Origin: Massilia aquatica
GTDB lineage: Bacteria; Pseudomonadota; Gammaproteobacteria; Burkholderiales; Burkholderiaceae_D
Length of the DNA stretch: 64,000 bases
Assembly: GCF_011682045.1 (NCBI RefSeq)
Contig: NZ_VVIW01000003.1
Coordinates: 1-64,000, forward strand
Reading direction: 5' to 3'
The position numbers and the translations under genes were made by a program. A model generated the notes under the pieces. It saw only the letters and a program-made list of their open reading frames with translations, was not told where the DNA came from and did not search any database. This document shows positions 9,361 to 18,348 of this stretch, one piece after another (position 1 is the first letter of the stretch; every line of letters begins with the position of its first letter).

Positions 9361-9368
9361 AGGCCGCC

Positions 9369-9581
9369 ATGAGCGACGAGCACAAGGGCCCCGAACGCAA
9401 CGCTTCGTTCGGCGCCACCATGAAAGCGGTGTTCTGGTCCTTCCTGGGCATCCGCAAGCGCAGCGATTACGAAAAAGATTCGGCCAGCCTGAATCCGGTG
9501 CATGTGATTATTGCCGGATTGATTGGGGTGATGTTGTTCATCGGCGTGCTGGTGGCATTGGTGAAGTTTGCCGTGTCGTAA
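9369..9581 (+). CDS. DUF2970 family small membrane protein
   Basis: A 70-residue protein with a soluble N-terminal part containing FWSFLGIRKRSDYEKD and one C-terminal membrane helix (HVIIAGLIGVMLFIGVLVALV). The FxGIRKxxxxexD segment plus helix is the DUF2970 pattern. It lies between ctaG and coxC, its usual position in betaproteobacteria, and starts 8 bp after ctaG. The function is unknown; a role in oxidase biogenesis is suggested only by location. Confidence 0.85.
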   Translation: MSDEHKGPERNASFGATMKAVFWSFLGIRKRSDYEKDSASLNPVHVIIAGLIGVMLFIGVLVALVKFAVS

Positions 9582-9654
9582 GCCAGCCGCTGGATTCAAG
9601 TTTTACAAAATTAGCAATAAATTCACCGCATACAGTTTGATTTAGGAGATGAAG

Positions 9655-10515
9655 ATGAGTTCACCACACGCCGCCGCACCGCATTATTTCGTGCCAGGCC
9701 CGTCCAAATGGCCAATGGCCGCCGGCTTGTCGCTGCTCGTGACCATGATCGGCGCCTCGGCCTGGGTCAATGACGTGTCCTGGGGCCCGGCGGTCAATAT
9801 CGCCGGCATCCTGGCGACCCTGATGGTCATGTACTTCTGGTTCGGCGACGCCATCGGCGAATCCGAAGCCGGCCAGTACAGCAAACGCATCGACCTGTCG
9901 TTCCGCTGGTCGATGAGCTGGTTCATCTTCTCGGAAGTCATGTTCTTCGGCGCCTTCTTCGGCGCACTGTTCTACGCGCGCACCATCAGCACGCCGTGGC
10001 TGGGCGACCTCGATCACAAGATCATCTGGCCTGATTTCGCAGCCCAGTGGGGCGGCGCCAGCCCGGCCGGCACCATCGACAGCTTCACCACCATGGGTCC
10101 ATTCCCGATCCCGACCATCAACACCTGCCTGCTGCTGCTGTCGGGCGTGACCCTGACCATTTCGCACCACGCCCTGCGCGCCGGCCACCGTGCCAAGACC
10201 GCGTTCTGGCTGGCCGCGACGATCTTGCTGGGCGCCGTCTTCATGGGCTTCCAGGCGTACGAATACATGCACGCTTACAGCGAGCTGAACCTGAAACTGA
10301 CCTCGGGCATCTACGGTTCGATCTTCTACCTGCTGACCGGCTTCCACGGTTTCCACGTGACGCTCGGTGCGATCATGCTGTCGGTGATCCTGTACCGCGT
10401 CATGAAGGGCCACTTCACCGCCGAGGACCACTTCGGTTTCGAAGGCGCGGCATGGTACTGGCACTTCGTCGACTTCGTCTGGCTCGGCCTGTACGTCGTC
10501 GTCTACTGGCTGTAA
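9655..10515 (+). CDS. coxC: cytochrome c oxidase subunit III
   Basis: A 286-residue integral membrane subunit III with seven helices; it stabilises subunit I and its proton channel. Typical segments are WSMSWFIFSEVMFFGAFFGALFYAR, GFHGFHVTLG and YWHFVDFVWLGLYVVVYWL at the C-terminus. The ATG at 9655 sits six bases after AGGAG (9644-9648); the ATG at 9649 is too close to that site. A strong terminator follows at 10561-10606. Confidence 0.97.
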   Translation: MSSPHAAAPHYFVPGPSKWPMAAGLSLLVTMIGASAWVNDVSWGPAVNIAGILATLMVMYFWFGDAIGESEAGQYSKRIDLSFRWSMSWFIFSEVMFFGAFFGALFYARTISTPWLGDLDHKIIWPDFAAQWGGASPAGTIDSFTTMGPFPIPTINTCLLLLSGVTLTISHHALRAGHRAKTAFWLAATILLGAVFMGFQAYEYMHAYSELNLKLTSGIYGSIFYLLTGFHGFHVTLGAIMLSVILYRVMKGHFTAEDHFGFEGAAWYWHFVDFVWLGLYVVVYWL

Positions 10516-10560
10516 TGGCGGCATGCGGGAGGGTGCGCCCTCCGGCAGGTTTGAAATAAG

Positions 10561-10606
10561 AAAAACCGGGGACAGTCCACCAAGCGGTGGCCTGTCCCCG
10601 GTTTTT
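10561..10606 (+). terminator. strong near-symmetrical rho-independent terminator
   Basis: A long stem: AAAAACCGGGGACAG (10561-10575) pairs with CTGTCCCCGGTTTTT (10592-10606), and an inner CCACC/GGTGG pair closes an AAGC loop. The run of A on one side and T on the other lets it act in both directions, ending the coxC transcript and the opposing small gene at 10666-10866. Confidence 0.85.
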
Positions 10607-10665
10607 TGCGGCTGGGATATAACCTTGCCGCCGGCAGGGTCGTCTGCTTCGCGGCGATCAGTCCC

Positions 10666-10866
10666 TCAGCGAATGCCGGTCGGAGCGATCCAGCCCATCT
10701 TGTAGCTGCCCAGCAGGATCAGGAACAGGGTGATCGACAGGCCCACGCGCAGCGCCAGCGCGTTCACCGTGCGGTTGCTCTTGCCCTTGTCGCGCATCAG
10801 GAAGAACAGGGCCGAGCCCAGGCTCCCGAGGATCAGCATGAAGGCAAAGGCGACGAGGATTTTCAT
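10666..10866 (-). CDS. twin transmembrane protein, DUF2909-like
   Basis: A 66-residue protein with two membrane helices (about 3-24 and 41-57) separated by a short charged loop MRDKGKSNRTVN, ending KMGWIAPTGIR. This is the layout of the DUF2909 'twin transmembrane' family found near SURF1 in betaproteobacterial oxidase clusters. It is divergent from the SURF1 gene, with 36 bp between start codons, so both promoters must overlap there. The function is unknown. Confidence 0.8.
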   Translation of the reverse strand: MKILVAFAFMLILGSLGSALFFLMRDKGKSNRTVNALALRVGLSITLFLILLGSYKMGWIAPTGIR

Positions 10867-10902
10867 AATGAGCTCGAATTTTTTGAGTAAGGCACCATTG
10901 TA

Positions 10903-11631
10903 ATGCGTATCGGCTTCCGTTTTCGGGCGATCCCCTTCGTGGCCACCGTGCTGCTGGTGGCCGTCGGCATCGTGCTGGGGCGCTGGCAGGATGGCCGCGC
11001 CGCTGAAAAAATCGCCCTGCAGCAGGCCATCACCGAACGCGCCGGCGCCGCCCCGCTGGTGCTCGGCGCAGCCCTGCTCACGCCGGCGCAGGTCGAGCTG
11101 CGCCCGGTGACGGTGACGGGAACGTTCGTGCGCGCGTGGCCGCTGTTCTTGAACAACCGTCCGCAGGAAGGCAAGGCCGGTTTTTACCTGGTCATGCCGC
11201 TGCGCATCGACGGCAGCGATACCCATGTGCTGGTGGCGCGCGGCTGGCTGCCGCGCTACACCGGCCAGTTCGACAAACTGCCGCAGTTCGATACGCCGCC
11301 CGGCACGGTGACCATCAGCGGACTGGCGCGCCCCGGCATGGGCAAGGTCATGCAGCTGGGCACGGCGACGCCGGTGGCGCCGCAAGCCATTTTGCAAAAC
11401 CTGACCCCGGACCAGTTCGCGCAAGCGAGCGGCCTGACGGTCCAACCGTTTTTTATTGAACAAAGCGGCCCGGCGCCGGCCGGCGACAAGCTGGTGCGCA
11501 ACTGGCCGGCCCCCTCCCTGAATGTGGAAAAACATCAGGGTTATGCATTTCAATGGTACGCGCTGGCGGTCATGGCGCTGCTCTTTTTCGTGATTACAGG
11601 ATTTCGACGTGGAACAAAACAAAACGACTGA
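10903..11631 (+). CDS. SURF1 family cytochrome oxidase biogenesis protein
   Basis: A 242-residue SURF1/Shy1 protein assisting heme a insertion into oxidase subunit I. It has an N-terminal membrane helix (about 5-25, ending GRWQDGRAAEK), a central domain containing RPVTVTGTF and the family motif VLVARGWLPR, and a C-terminal helix (WYALAVMALLFFVITGF). The last 23 bases overlap the next gene. Typical length and cluster position. Confidence 0.93.
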   Translation: MRIGFRFRAIPFVATVLLVAVGIVLGRWQDGRAAEKIALQQAITERAGAAPLVLGAALLTPAQVELRPVTVTGTFVRAWPLFLNNRPQEGKAGFYLVMPLRIDGSDTHVLVARGWLPRYTGQFDKLPQFDTPPGTVTISGLARPGMGKVMQLGTATPVAPQAILQNLTPDQFAQASGLTVQPFFIEQSGPAPAGDKLVRNWPAPSLNVEKHQGYAFQWYALAVMALLFFVITGFRRGTKQND

Positions 11632-12226
11632 AGCAACTACGAACGTAAGTCAGTGGAGCGGCCGCTGGAAACTGCTGGCCGTGGTCTTCGTGTGCGCGGC
11701 GCCGATGCTGTTTTCCTACCTGACCTACTACGTGATCAAGCCGACCGGGCGCACCAACTACGGCACCCTGATCGAGCCGCAAAAGCACCCGATCCCGGCC
11801 GCCATGGGCGCCACCACGCTCGACGGCAAGCCGATCGCGCTCGACGCTTACAAGGGCAAGTGGATCATGCTGCAGGTCGGCCCCGGCGAGTGCCCGCAGG
11901 CCTGCCGCGACCAGCTGGTCGCCATGCGCCAGCTGCGCCTGATGCAGGGCAAGGAAATGGAGCGCATCGAGCGCGTCTGGCTGATTACCGACGCCACCCC
12001 GATCGACACCATGCTGATCCGCGTGGTCGACGGCACCCGCATGCTGCGCGTGCCTGCCGCCAGCGTGACCTCGTGGCTGCCGGTCGAGCCGGGCGGCAAT
12101 ATCACCGACCATACTTACCTGATCGACCCGATGGGCCACCTGATGATGCGCTTCCCCAAGAATCCGGATCCATCCAAGGTCAAGAAGGATATGTACAAAG
12201 TGCTCAAAGCGTCCGCGATCGGCTAA
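11609..12226 (+). CDS. membrane-anchored SCO/thioredoxin-like protein of the cox cluster
   Basis: A 205-residue protein with an N-terminal membrane helix (about 22-42) and a thioredoxin-like periplasmic domain. GPGECPQACRDQLVAMRQLRL contains a CxxxC (C-P-Q-A-C) at the place of the SCO copper site, and DHTYLIDPMGHLMMRF resembles the SCO strand carrying the His ligand. It is therefore probably a divergent SCO-like redox or copper protein, usually annotated only as a hypothetical or transmembrane protein. It starts with GTG at 11609, inside the end of the SURF1 gene (23-bp overlap), and is followed by ctaA after 3 bp. Confidence 0.8.
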   Translation: MEQNKTTEATTNVSQWSGRWKLLAVVFVCAAPMLFSYLTYYVIKPTGRTNYGTLIEPQKHPIPAAMGATTLDGKPIALDAYKGKWIMLQVGPGECPQACRDQLVAMRQLRLMQGKEMERIERVWLITDATPIDTMLIRVVDGTRMLRVPAASVTSWLPVEPGGNITDHTYLIDPMGHLMMRFPKNPDPSKVKKDMYKVLKASAIG

Positions 12227-12229
12227 GCG

Positions 12230-13375
12230 ATGCAGCTCTCGTCCATGGTGCAACTGGGCCTGACCGGCCTGCTGGCGGCCTGCCTGCCGCTGTCGATGGT
12301 GTGGATGTCGTCCGACCCCAACAAATACCGCAAGCTGGTCTGGATCACGGTGTTTCTCACGTTCGACCTGATCGTGTTCGGCGCCTTTACGCGCCTGACC
12401 GATTCGGGCCTCGGCTGCCCCGACTGGCCGGGCTGCTACGGCGCCGCCAATCCCTTTCTGGCGCATGCCGAGATCGTGGCCGCCGAAACCCTGATGCCGA
12501 GCGGACCGGTGACGGTCGTCAAGGCCTGGATCGAAATGATCCACCGCTACCTGGCGATGGGCATTGGCGTCTTGATCATGGCGCTGATGGCGACCGCCTG
12601 GGTGCAGTGGCGCAAGACGCGGCGCGCCGAATACGCGCCGGCGCTGCCGACCATGCTGTTCGTGTTCGTGCTGGTGCAGGGCGCCTTTGGCGCCTGGACC
12701 GTCACGCTCAAGCTGCAACCGGTGATCGTCACCATCCACCTCTTGCTGGGGATGGGATTGCTGTCGATGCTGGTGTGGCTCGGCGCGCGCCAGAACCGCG
12801 CCAACGCGCTGGCGCACGGACGCTTTACCGCGCCGGACGCGGTCGACGCCACCGCGCCGCCGAGCAGGCTCGGACGCCTGGCCGTGCTTGCTGCCGTGGT
12901 GCTGGCCATGCAGATTGCCCTGGGCGGGTGGGTGAGCACTAACTACGCCACCCTGGCCTGCCTTGACTACCCGCTGTGTAACGGCAAGCTCGTGCCCGAG
13001 ATGGACTTCGAGCACGGCTTCCACCTGTGGCGCGAGCTGGGCAAGACCGCGGCCGGCCACTACCTGCCGTTCTCGGCCCTGACCGCAATCCACTGGGTGC
13101 ACCGCAACTTCGCCTTGTTGGTTGTGGCGGTGCTGGGCCTGGCGGCCTGGCGCGCGCGCGCCCATCCCGGCGTGGGCCGCCATGCGCGCGGGATCGGCAT
13201 CGTGCTCGCGGTGCAGGCCGCGACCGGGATCGCCACCGTCTATTTGAACTTTCCACTGACCATCGCCGTGCTGCATAACGCAGGCGCGGCGCTGCTGGTG
13301 CTGATGGTGACCATGTTAAACTACAAGATCAAGTACCCCTCCGGACCGGTACTGCAAGCAAGCCACCCACAATGA
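12230..13375 (+). CDS. ctaA: heme A synthase CtaA/COX15
   Basis: A 381-residue, eight-helix membrane enzyme that oxidises the C8 methyl of heme O to make heme A. Family motifs are visible: [35 protein letters not shown] (first His/Glu pair), a second [22 protein letters not shown] and [12 protein letters not shown]. The Cys pairs of the two external loops are conserved. The last four bases overlap ctaB (ATGA), so translation is coupled. Confidence 0.96.
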   Translation: MQLSSMVQLGLTGLLAACLPLSMVWMSSDPNKYRKLVWITVFLTFDLIVFGAFTRLTDSGLGCPDWPGCYGAANPFLAHAEIVAAETLMPSGPVTVVKAWIEMIHRYLAMGIGVLIMALMATAWVQWRKTRRAEYAPALPTMLFVFVLVQGAFGAWTVTLKLQPVIVTIHLLLGMGLLSMLVWLGARQNRANALAHGRFTAPDAVDATAPPSRLGRLAVLAAVVLAMQIALGGWVSTNYATLACLDYPLCNGKLVPEMDFEHGFHLWRELGKTAAGHYLPFSALTAIHWVHRNFALLVVAVLGLAAWRARAHPGVGRHARGIGIVLAVQAATGIATVYLNFPLTIAVLHNAGAALLVLMVTMLNYKIKYPSGPVLQASHPQ

Positions 13376-14265
13376 CAACCCAGACCGCAACACATAAATC
13401 CGCCAACCGCGCCGCCCAGTACTGGGCGCTGACCAAACCACGAGTGACCCAGCTGGCCGTGTTCTGCGCGGTGATCGGCATGCTGCTGGCCACCGAGGGC
13501 GTGCCGAGCTGGCGTATCCTGGTGCCGGCCACGATCGGCATCTGGCTGCTGGCCGGGGCCGCGTTCGCCGTCAACTGCCTGATCGAAGCCAAGATCGACG
13601 CGCGCATGGCGCGCACCGCGCGCCGCGCCACCGCCATGGGCGAGCTGACCAAGACCCAGACGCTGGTGTTTTCGGCCATCATCGGCGGCGCCGGCATGGC
13701 CGTGCTGTACCTGCTGGTCAACCCCCTGACCATGTGGCTGACCTTTGTGACCTTTGTCGGCTACGCGCTCATCTACACCGTGCTCCTGAAACCCAATACG
13801 CCGCAGAACATCGTCATCGGCGGGCTGTCGGGCGCGATGCCGCCGGCGCTGGGCTGGGCGGCGGTTGCCAACGACGTGCCGATGCAAGCCTGGCTGCTGG
13901 TGCTGATCATTTTCGTATGGACCCCGCCGCACTTCTGGGCGCTGGCCATGTACCGGCGCGACGATTACGAGCGCTCCGGCCTGCCGATGCTGCCGGTCAC
14001 GCACGGCATGAACTTCACCGGTTTCCATGTCTGGCTGTACGCGATCGCGCTGGCCGCCACCACCTTGCTGCCGTACGCGGTGCGCATGAGCGGGCACATC
14101 TACCTGGTGTCGGCGGTGCTGCTCAATGCCGTGTTCCTGTGGCACAGCTGGCAGGTGTACCGCCACTATTCCGACCTGGTCGCCCGCAAGGCGTTTACCT
14201 GGTCCATCATTTACCTGTCGCTGCTGTTTGCCGCACTGCTGCTCGACCACTACGTCAAACTATGA
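13372..14265 (+). CDS. ctaB: protoheme IX farnesyltransferase (heme O synthase)
   Basis: A 297-residue UbiA-type prenyltransferase that farnesylates heme B to heme O, the substrate for CtaA. It has nine predicted helices and the Asp-rich site [20 protein letters not shown] (a variant of NxxxDxxxDxxMxRTxxRP), then [28 protein letters not shown] and the second site [17 protein letters not shown]. Overlaps both neighbours by 4 bp. Also called cyoE. Confidence 0.96.
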   Translation: MTTQTATHKSANRAAQYWALTKPRVTQLAVFCAVIGMLLATEGVPSWRILVPATIGIWLLAGAAFAVNCLIEAKIDARMARTARRATAMGELTKTQTLVFSAIIGGAGMAVLYLLVNPLTMWLTFVTFVGYALIYTVLLKPNTPQNIVIGGLSGAMPPALGWAAVANDVPMQAWLLVLIIFVWTPPHFWALAMYRRDDYERSGLPMLPVTHGMNFTGFHVWLYAIALAATTLLPYAVRMSGHIYLVSAVLLNAVFLWHSWQVYRHYSDLVARKAFTWSIIYLSLLFAALLLDHYVKL

Positions 14266-14855
14266 TCAAAAAATTGCTCGCTCTCTGCACCTTGTCGCTG
14301 GTCCTGACCGCCTGCGACAAGGTGGCCACGCCGCCTACGCCCCCGAGTTTCCAGAACACCGACCTGACCGGCCTCGACTACGCGCGCGACTTCGCCCTGA
14401 TTGACCACAACGGCAAGCCGCGCACCCTGGCCGACTTCAAGGGCAAGGTGGTGGTGATGTTCTTCGGCTTTACCCAGTGTCCGGACGTGTGCCCGACCAC
14501 TATGGCCGAAATGGCCGCGGTGATGAAGGAACTCGGTCCCGACGCCGACAAGGTGCAGGTGCTGTTCGTGACCATCGACCCGGAACGCGACACCCAGCAA
14601 CTGCTGGCGCAGTACGTGCCGGCTTTCGATGCGCGCTTCCTCGGCCTGTATGGCGACGCGGAGGCAACCGCCAAGGTGGCCAAGGAATTCAAGGTCTTCT
14701 ATGCCAAGGTCAAGGGCAAGGCCGAAGGCAGCTACTCGATGGACCACACCGCCGCCAGCTACGTGTTCGACCGCAACGGGAAGATTCGCCTGTTTGTGCG
14801 TCACGGCAAGGGCCCGGCGCCGATCGTGCACGACATCAAGCAATTGCTGAACTGA
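14262..14855 (+). CDS. SCO family copper chaperone lipoprotein
   Basis: A 197-residue SCO1/SenC protein delivering copper to the CuA site of subunit II. The N-terminus is a lipoprotein signal with lipobox LTAC (Cys18). The thioredoxin-like domain has the copper ligands C73 and C77 in [12 protein letters not shown] and the distal His in [12 protein letters not shown]. The ATG at 14262 overlaps the ctaB stop (ATGA). It is the last gene of the oxidase assembly block. Confidence 0.94.
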   Translation: MIKKLLALCTLSLVLTACDKVATPPTPPSFQNTDLTGLDYARDFALIDHNGKPRTLADFKGKVVVMFFGFTQCPDVCPTTMAEMAAVMKELGPDADKVQVLFVTIDPERDTQQLLAQYVPAFDARFLGLYGDAEATAKVAKEFKVFYAKVKGKAEGSYSMDHTAASYVFDRNGKIRLFVRHGKGPAPIVHDIKQLLN

Positions 14856-14883
14856 TCCGCCACACTGACCTGACTGGGTAACC

Positions 14884-15945
14884 ATGGACCAAGAGCGCAG
14901 CGGCAAGAATTACGCATTTATGGGCGCGATCGCGCTGCTCACCATCGGTTGCCTGTACGTCCTGCGTCCGTTCCTGGCGGCGATTTTGTTCGCCGCCGCC
15001 ATCGTCATTTCCTCCTGGCCGATCTACCTGTACGTGCTGGCGCGCATGCGCGGGCGGCGCACCCTGGCCGCGCTCACGCTGACCCTGACATTGACATTCC
15101 TGGTGATCTTGCCGATCGCGCTGGTGGCCTACAACCTGGCCGACGACGTCGGGCGCTTCTACGAGCAGTTGAAGGCGGCGGTCGCCACCGGGCATGTCGA
15201 GCCACCGGCCTGGCTGCGCCAGATTCCCGTGGTGGGCGAGACGCTGTACAGCTACGTGGCCAATCTGGTGTCGAGCCGCGAGCAGATGATGGTGCTGGCG
15301 CAGCGCCTGCTGGAACCGGCGCGCCACTACCTGCTGGGCGGCGGCATCGTGCTGGGCACCGGCGTTGCGCAGATGAGCCTGGCAGCCTTCGTCAGCTTCT
15401 TCCTCTACCGCGACGGCAATACCTTGCTGGTCGCCATCGGCGTGGCCATGCAGCGCATCATCGGCGAACGCGCCGAGCGCATTGCCACCACGGTCAGCCA
15501 GACCGTGCGCGGGGTGATGTACGGCCTGCTGGGCACGGCGCTGGCGCAGGCGGTGGTGGCCGCGATCGGTTTCGTGATCGCCGGCGTGCCGGGGGTGCCG
15601 CTGCTGGCGGTGGCCACGTTCGTGATGTCGCTGGTGCCGGTCGGCCCGCCGATCATCTGGGGCGGGGCGGCGATCTGGCTGTTCAACCAGGGCCAGACCG
15701 GCTGGGCCATCTTCATGGTGGTGTGGGGGCTGGTGCTCATCAGCGGGGTCGATAATGTGGTCAAGCCGATGCTGATCAGCCGCGGCAGCAGCCTGCCGTT
15801 TTTGCTGGTGTTGCTGGGCGTCTTGGGCGGGGTGCTGGCGTTCGGTTTTGTCGGGCTGTTCATCGGGCCGACCTTGCTGGCGGTGGGGTATTCGCTGATG
15901 CGCGAATGGACCGGGATCGAGCCGGCTGTGGTCAACGATATTTAA
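14884..15945 (+). CDS. AI-2E family transporter (putative permease)
   Basis: A 353-residue integral membrane protein of the AI-2E/PerM (UPF0118) family with about seven or eight helices. The C-terminal part shows GVDNVVKPMLISRGSSLPFLLVLLGVLGGVLAFGFVGLFIGPTLLAV, which is the family's best-conserved block. Members export autoinducer-2 or exchange ions; the substrate cannot be told here. It begins 28 bp after the SCO gene and ends directly against the next start codon (TAA-ATG). Confidence 0.88.
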   Translation: MDQERSGKNYAFMGAIALLTIGCLYVLRPFLAAILFAAAIVISSWPIYLYVLARMRGRRTLAALTLTLTLTFLVILPIALVAYNLADDVGRFYEQLKAAVATGHVEPPAWLRQIPVVGETLYSYVANLVSSREQMMVLAQRLLEPARHYLLGGGIVLGTGVAQMSLAAFVSFFLYRDGNTLLVAIGVAMQRIIGERAERIATTVSQTVRGVMYGLLGTALAQAVVAAIGFVIAGVPGVPLLAVATFVMSLVPVGPPIIWGGAAIWLFNQGQTGWAIFMVVWGLVLISGVDNVVKPMLISRGSSLPFLLVLLGVLGGVLAFGFVGLFIGPTLLAVGYSLMREWTGIEPAVVNDI

Positions 15946-16404
15946 ATGGTGGACATCAGAGCCGCCATCATGGCCGACCTGGAACCGCTGGTCGCGCTCG
16001 ATACCGTGGCGGCCAGCGATCCTGGGCGATGTGTCCAGATAAGGCAGTGGATCGATAACCGAACTTGCTACGTGGCCCACACCGGCGATGCTGTCGGCGC
16101 CTACGGCGTCCTGGCGTACCATTTTTTCGGTAACGGCTTCATTGAGATGGTCATGGTAGGCGAACGTTTCCGCCGCCAGGGGCTGGGTATGGCGCTCGTG
16201 CGCTATTTTCAGGCGTGCTGCACCACGCCGAAACTGTTCGCGTCGACCAACCTGTCCAACCAGCGCATGCAAGAACTTCTCAAGACCGCTGGATTTCGAA
16301 CCAGCGGATTGATCGACAATCTGGATGACAACGATCCTGAAATTGTCTTCTTTTCACGCCCAGGCATCGAGGCTCCCTGTGGGATACCACATGAAAATAC
16401 TTGA
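15946..16404 (+). CDS. GNAT family N-acetyltransferase
   Basis: A 152-residue acetyltransferase. The acetyl-CoA loop is RFRRQGLGMALVRYF (Q/RxxGxG/A) at about 66-80, followed by FASTNLSNQRMQELLKTAGF, the usual strand and helix before the C-terminal end. The acceptor is unknown. The ATG abuts the stop of the AI-2E gene, and the stop overlaps a possible TTG start of the next gene (TTGA). GC content falls from here to about 19 kb. Confidence 0.82.
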   Translation: MVDIRAAIMADLEPLVALDTVAASDPGRCVQIRQWIDNRTCYVAHTGDAVGAYGVLAYHFFGNGFIEMVMVGERFRRQGLGMALVRYFQACCTTPKLFASTNLSNQRMQELLKTAGFRTSGLIDNLDDNDPEIVFFSRPGIEAPCGIPHENT

Positions 16405-16415
16405 GGAATCGCGTT

Positions 16416-16922
16416 TTGGATAAAGAGCCGTTTGCGAAGGTTCATGTAGCGATGCGCGAAAAAAAATGGTCCTCTGCGCTTCGGATGTTACTCGATGTGC
16501 ATACGGGCGCGCTCAGCGAGAATTTTCTCGACGATAAGAATCATGCCTGGTACTGCATTGGCGACATCTACTTTCGTCAAGAAAAATACGCGCTTGCGAA
16601 ACAATCGTTTAAAAAATCCGTTTCCTACCGGTGCAGTGACGACGAGGCGCTGATGGCGATCGGTAACTGCTACGATGCCCTGAAGCGGCCGAGATTAGCA
16701 GAAAGGTATTTTCGGAAGGCTTTGAGTGTTTCGCTCTCGGCTAAAAGTCGGGCGAAGGCGACGTTTAACTTGGCGAATTCGCTTCTCGATCAAGCGCGAT
16801 TTGACGAAGCAATTACGCTTTTCGAGCAGTTGATCAAGGATCACGTTTCAATCAGAAGCAGCGCGAAGAAAAACCTGATGTTCGCCCAGTCTCGTCGGAA
16901 AATAGTGAGTGGTAAAGGGTAG
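16416..16922 (+). CDS. tetratricopeptide repeat protein
   Basis: A protein of about 168 residues with three or four TPR-like helical pairs: AWYCIGDIYFRQEKYALAKQSF, EALMAIGNCYDALKRPRLAERYF and ATFNLANSLLDQARFDEAITLFEQL. It is probably a protein-interaction module without enzymatic activity. The TTG at 16416 is preferred because GAGGA lies eight bases upstream; a TTG at 16401, overlapping the previous stop, is the alternative. Composition is AT-richer than the core genes, consistent with an acquired patch. Confidence 0.65.
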   Translation: MDKEPFAKVHVAMREKKWSSALRMLLDVHTGALSENFLDDKNHAWYCIGDIYFRQEKYALAKQSFKKSVSYRCSDDEALMAIGNCYDALKRPRLAERYFRKALSVSLSAKSRAKATFNLANSLLDQARFDEAITLFEQLIKDHVSIRSSAKKNLMFAQSRRKIVSGKG

Positions 16923-17068
16923 GTGCCTACGGCGCGGTCGAGGGGCAGTGCTTGCAATCGCATACGAACAGAAATGGCGAAATGCTTAACGGAGTGATAA
17001 ATGCCACGCCCCATACTTTCAATCCACAAACCGGATTACCGGCTCCCACCAGGCCGACCAAAAATGAC
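16922..17068 (+). pseudogene. possible C-terminal remnant of a polymorphic toxin
   Basis: An open frame without a plausible start reads GAYGAVEGQCLQSHTNRNG and then a Pro/Thr-rich tail (GVINATPHTFNPQTGLPAPT). It runs without a stop into the next small gene. The look and position, a cut-off protein tail directly before an immunity-like gene, suggest the eroded end of a toxin. No domain is recognised, so this is a weak inference. Confidence 0.3.
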
Positions 17069-17296
17069 ATGGCTACAATTCCTGAACGTTTAACTCTCAA
17101 ACAGGCATACCTCGCTATGTTCATTTTTCTGGACAAAGAATACTAACGCGTCCCGTCGGATGACCTTGGGGGGCTGCTAGGCAGCTTACAACTAACAGTC
17201 GATGGAATGCCGATGGATCCAGGAGCGTGGGAAGATTGGTTAGATGCTGTACAGAAGCTCTCCGACTTGGAAGATGGCATCCTCGGTGATGAGTGA
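17069..17296 (+). pseudogene. small immunity-like gene with internal TAA stop
   Basis: The frame starts with ATG at 17069 (MATIPERLTLKQAYLAMFIF), meets a TAA at 17144-17146 after DKEY, and continues cleanly in the same frame to TGA at 17294. The downstream half reads RVPSDDLGGLLGSLQLTVDG and then MPMDPGAWEDWLDAVQKLSD. The two halves make one sensible acidic protein of about 75 residues, of the kind often found as an immunity protein next to polymorphic toxins. A single substitution appears to have created the stop. The family assignment is from memory of the pattern only. Confidence 0.6.
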
Positions 17297-17309
17297 ACGT
17301 CAGGGAGGG

Positions 17310-17549
17310 GTGACCACATACAACCATCCGCTTAGCCGTCTGCGTGGTGTCCTCACAGCCCGTCGGCTAGACTTCTCCGACCTTTACCTCGATTTCGTTC
17401 AAAATTTCGTCAAGTGTGGCGTCGATCCGAAAGACGCGCTATCGTGGCTTGGCCAAGAACACCGCTCAGCTGTTCACCATGTTCGGCTTTGCCAATCTTG
17501 TACTGGCCGGCAGGCGATTACGATCACTGAAACCCGAAGTGCATTCTGA
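17310..17549 (+). pseudogene. truncated hypothetical gene joined to IS5 remnant
   Basis: A GTG at 17310 follows GGGAGG, and the first 35 or so codons (VTTYNHPLSRLRGVLTARRL, DFSDLYLDFVQNF) look coding. Sequence resembling an IS5 transposase in another frame begins near 17419, so the original 3' end is probably lost and the present end at 17549 is fortuitous. The family is not recognised. Confidence 0.35.
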
Positions 17550-17586
17550 GCGCCAAAAGGCGCAAAGAATACTGCCAATTCGCTGA
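17419..17586 (+). mobile_element. IS5-family transposase C-terminal remnant
   Basis: In frame from about 17419 to a TGA at 17584 the translation includes IRKTRYRGLAKNTAQLFTMF and FANLVLAGRRLRSL. RYRGLxKNxAQLxTxFxLxNLxxARxxL is the conserved C-terminal end of IS5-group DDE transposases. Only about 55 codons remain, there is no upstream catalytic part and no clear terminal inverted repeats, so it is a dead fragment. Confidence 0.72.
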
Positions 17587-17691
17587 AAAACCGGCTGTCG
17601 CGTTGCCAGGAAAAGTGCTTCAACGTGCCGGTGCAACCCCGAAGAAAAAAGACCCCGCTGCACCGAAAATCGTCAATTGATCAGCGCTTCC

Positions 17692-18348
17692 CTAGGTGCC
17701 CACCGTATTCCGCGGCCCGGTACCGCGCTTTATTCGCAGATCATTCGCCATTTTCTCTACAGGCTCAATTACATTCTGATGCGAGCCCATGCGCCGCATG
17801 AGACCAAGCCGCCTCTCGACCACTTCCTCAAATTCACCAGGATTAACCAGGTATGCCGCTGCGATGCCGGCGTACGCTGAGTTACTACGCGAACCGTGTG
17901 CCATATTCTCATCCGCATTTGCCTTTCTTTCGAAATCCCGCAGATCAAGACACTCCTGCAACAGCGGCACAATATGGTTGGCAAACACAGGACAAAGTGC
18001 ATTCAAATGCGCGTTTAAATCATCAAGATTCTCAACGAAGAACTGGTTTGGCATCGCCGGAGCAAAGTAAGGCAGGACAATGTCATACGTGCCGGACTCC
18101 ATATAATCGTCTGCCGCACCCCAGATATAGGGGTGAGTGATTGCTTGAACTGAATCGAAACGAAGCGAAACCAGATAGTCGACAGCGATTTTTGGACTTC
18201 TATCCATCAACATAACGTAAATGCGTTGAAATCCGCCATCAAATTTACGCTCGAACACCTCGTCCTTTTTTCTGCTCTGAAATCCCAATCCCGCCAGCAT
18301 ATCGTCTATCCCTGCATACAGGGCCGCCCGGGCTTCGCTTTTTTTCAT
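17692..18348 (-). CDS. hypothetical protein, 218 aa
   Basis: A 218-residue soluble protein, no recognised domain, no signal peptide or membrane segment. The first half reads like a small alpha/beta fold (GLGFQSRKKDEVFERKF, then FQRIYVMLMDRSPKIAVDYL), similar in style to the DUF4304-like or immunity-type proteins of bacterial islands. AAGGAG lies 11 bases before the ATG at 18348. It is flanked by IS5 and IS3 remnants and is AT-richer than core genes, so it is likely acquired. Confidence 0.65.
   Translation of the reverse strand: MKKSEARAALYAGIDDMLAGLGFQSRKKDEVFERKFDGGFQRIYVMLMDRSPKIAVDYLVSLRFDSVQAITHPYIWGAADDYMESGTYDIVLPYFAPAMPNQFFVENLDDLNAHLNALCPVFANHIVPLLQECLDLRDFERKANADENMAHGSRSNSAYAGIAAAYLVNPGEFEEVVERRLGLMRRMGSHQNVIEPVEKMANDLRIKRGTGPRNTVGT

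Noticed and set aside
11594-13276. 560-residue antisense open frame across the heme A synthase region
   Set aside because: His/Gln/Arg-rich shadow translation with no family resemblance, opposite to well-supported oxidase assembly genes.
17531-17680. Open frame ending GATPKKKDPAAPKIVN
   Set aside because: No start codon or Shine-Dalgarno sequence, overlaps the IS5 fragment in another frame, and has no recognised domain; left as an unassigned fragment.
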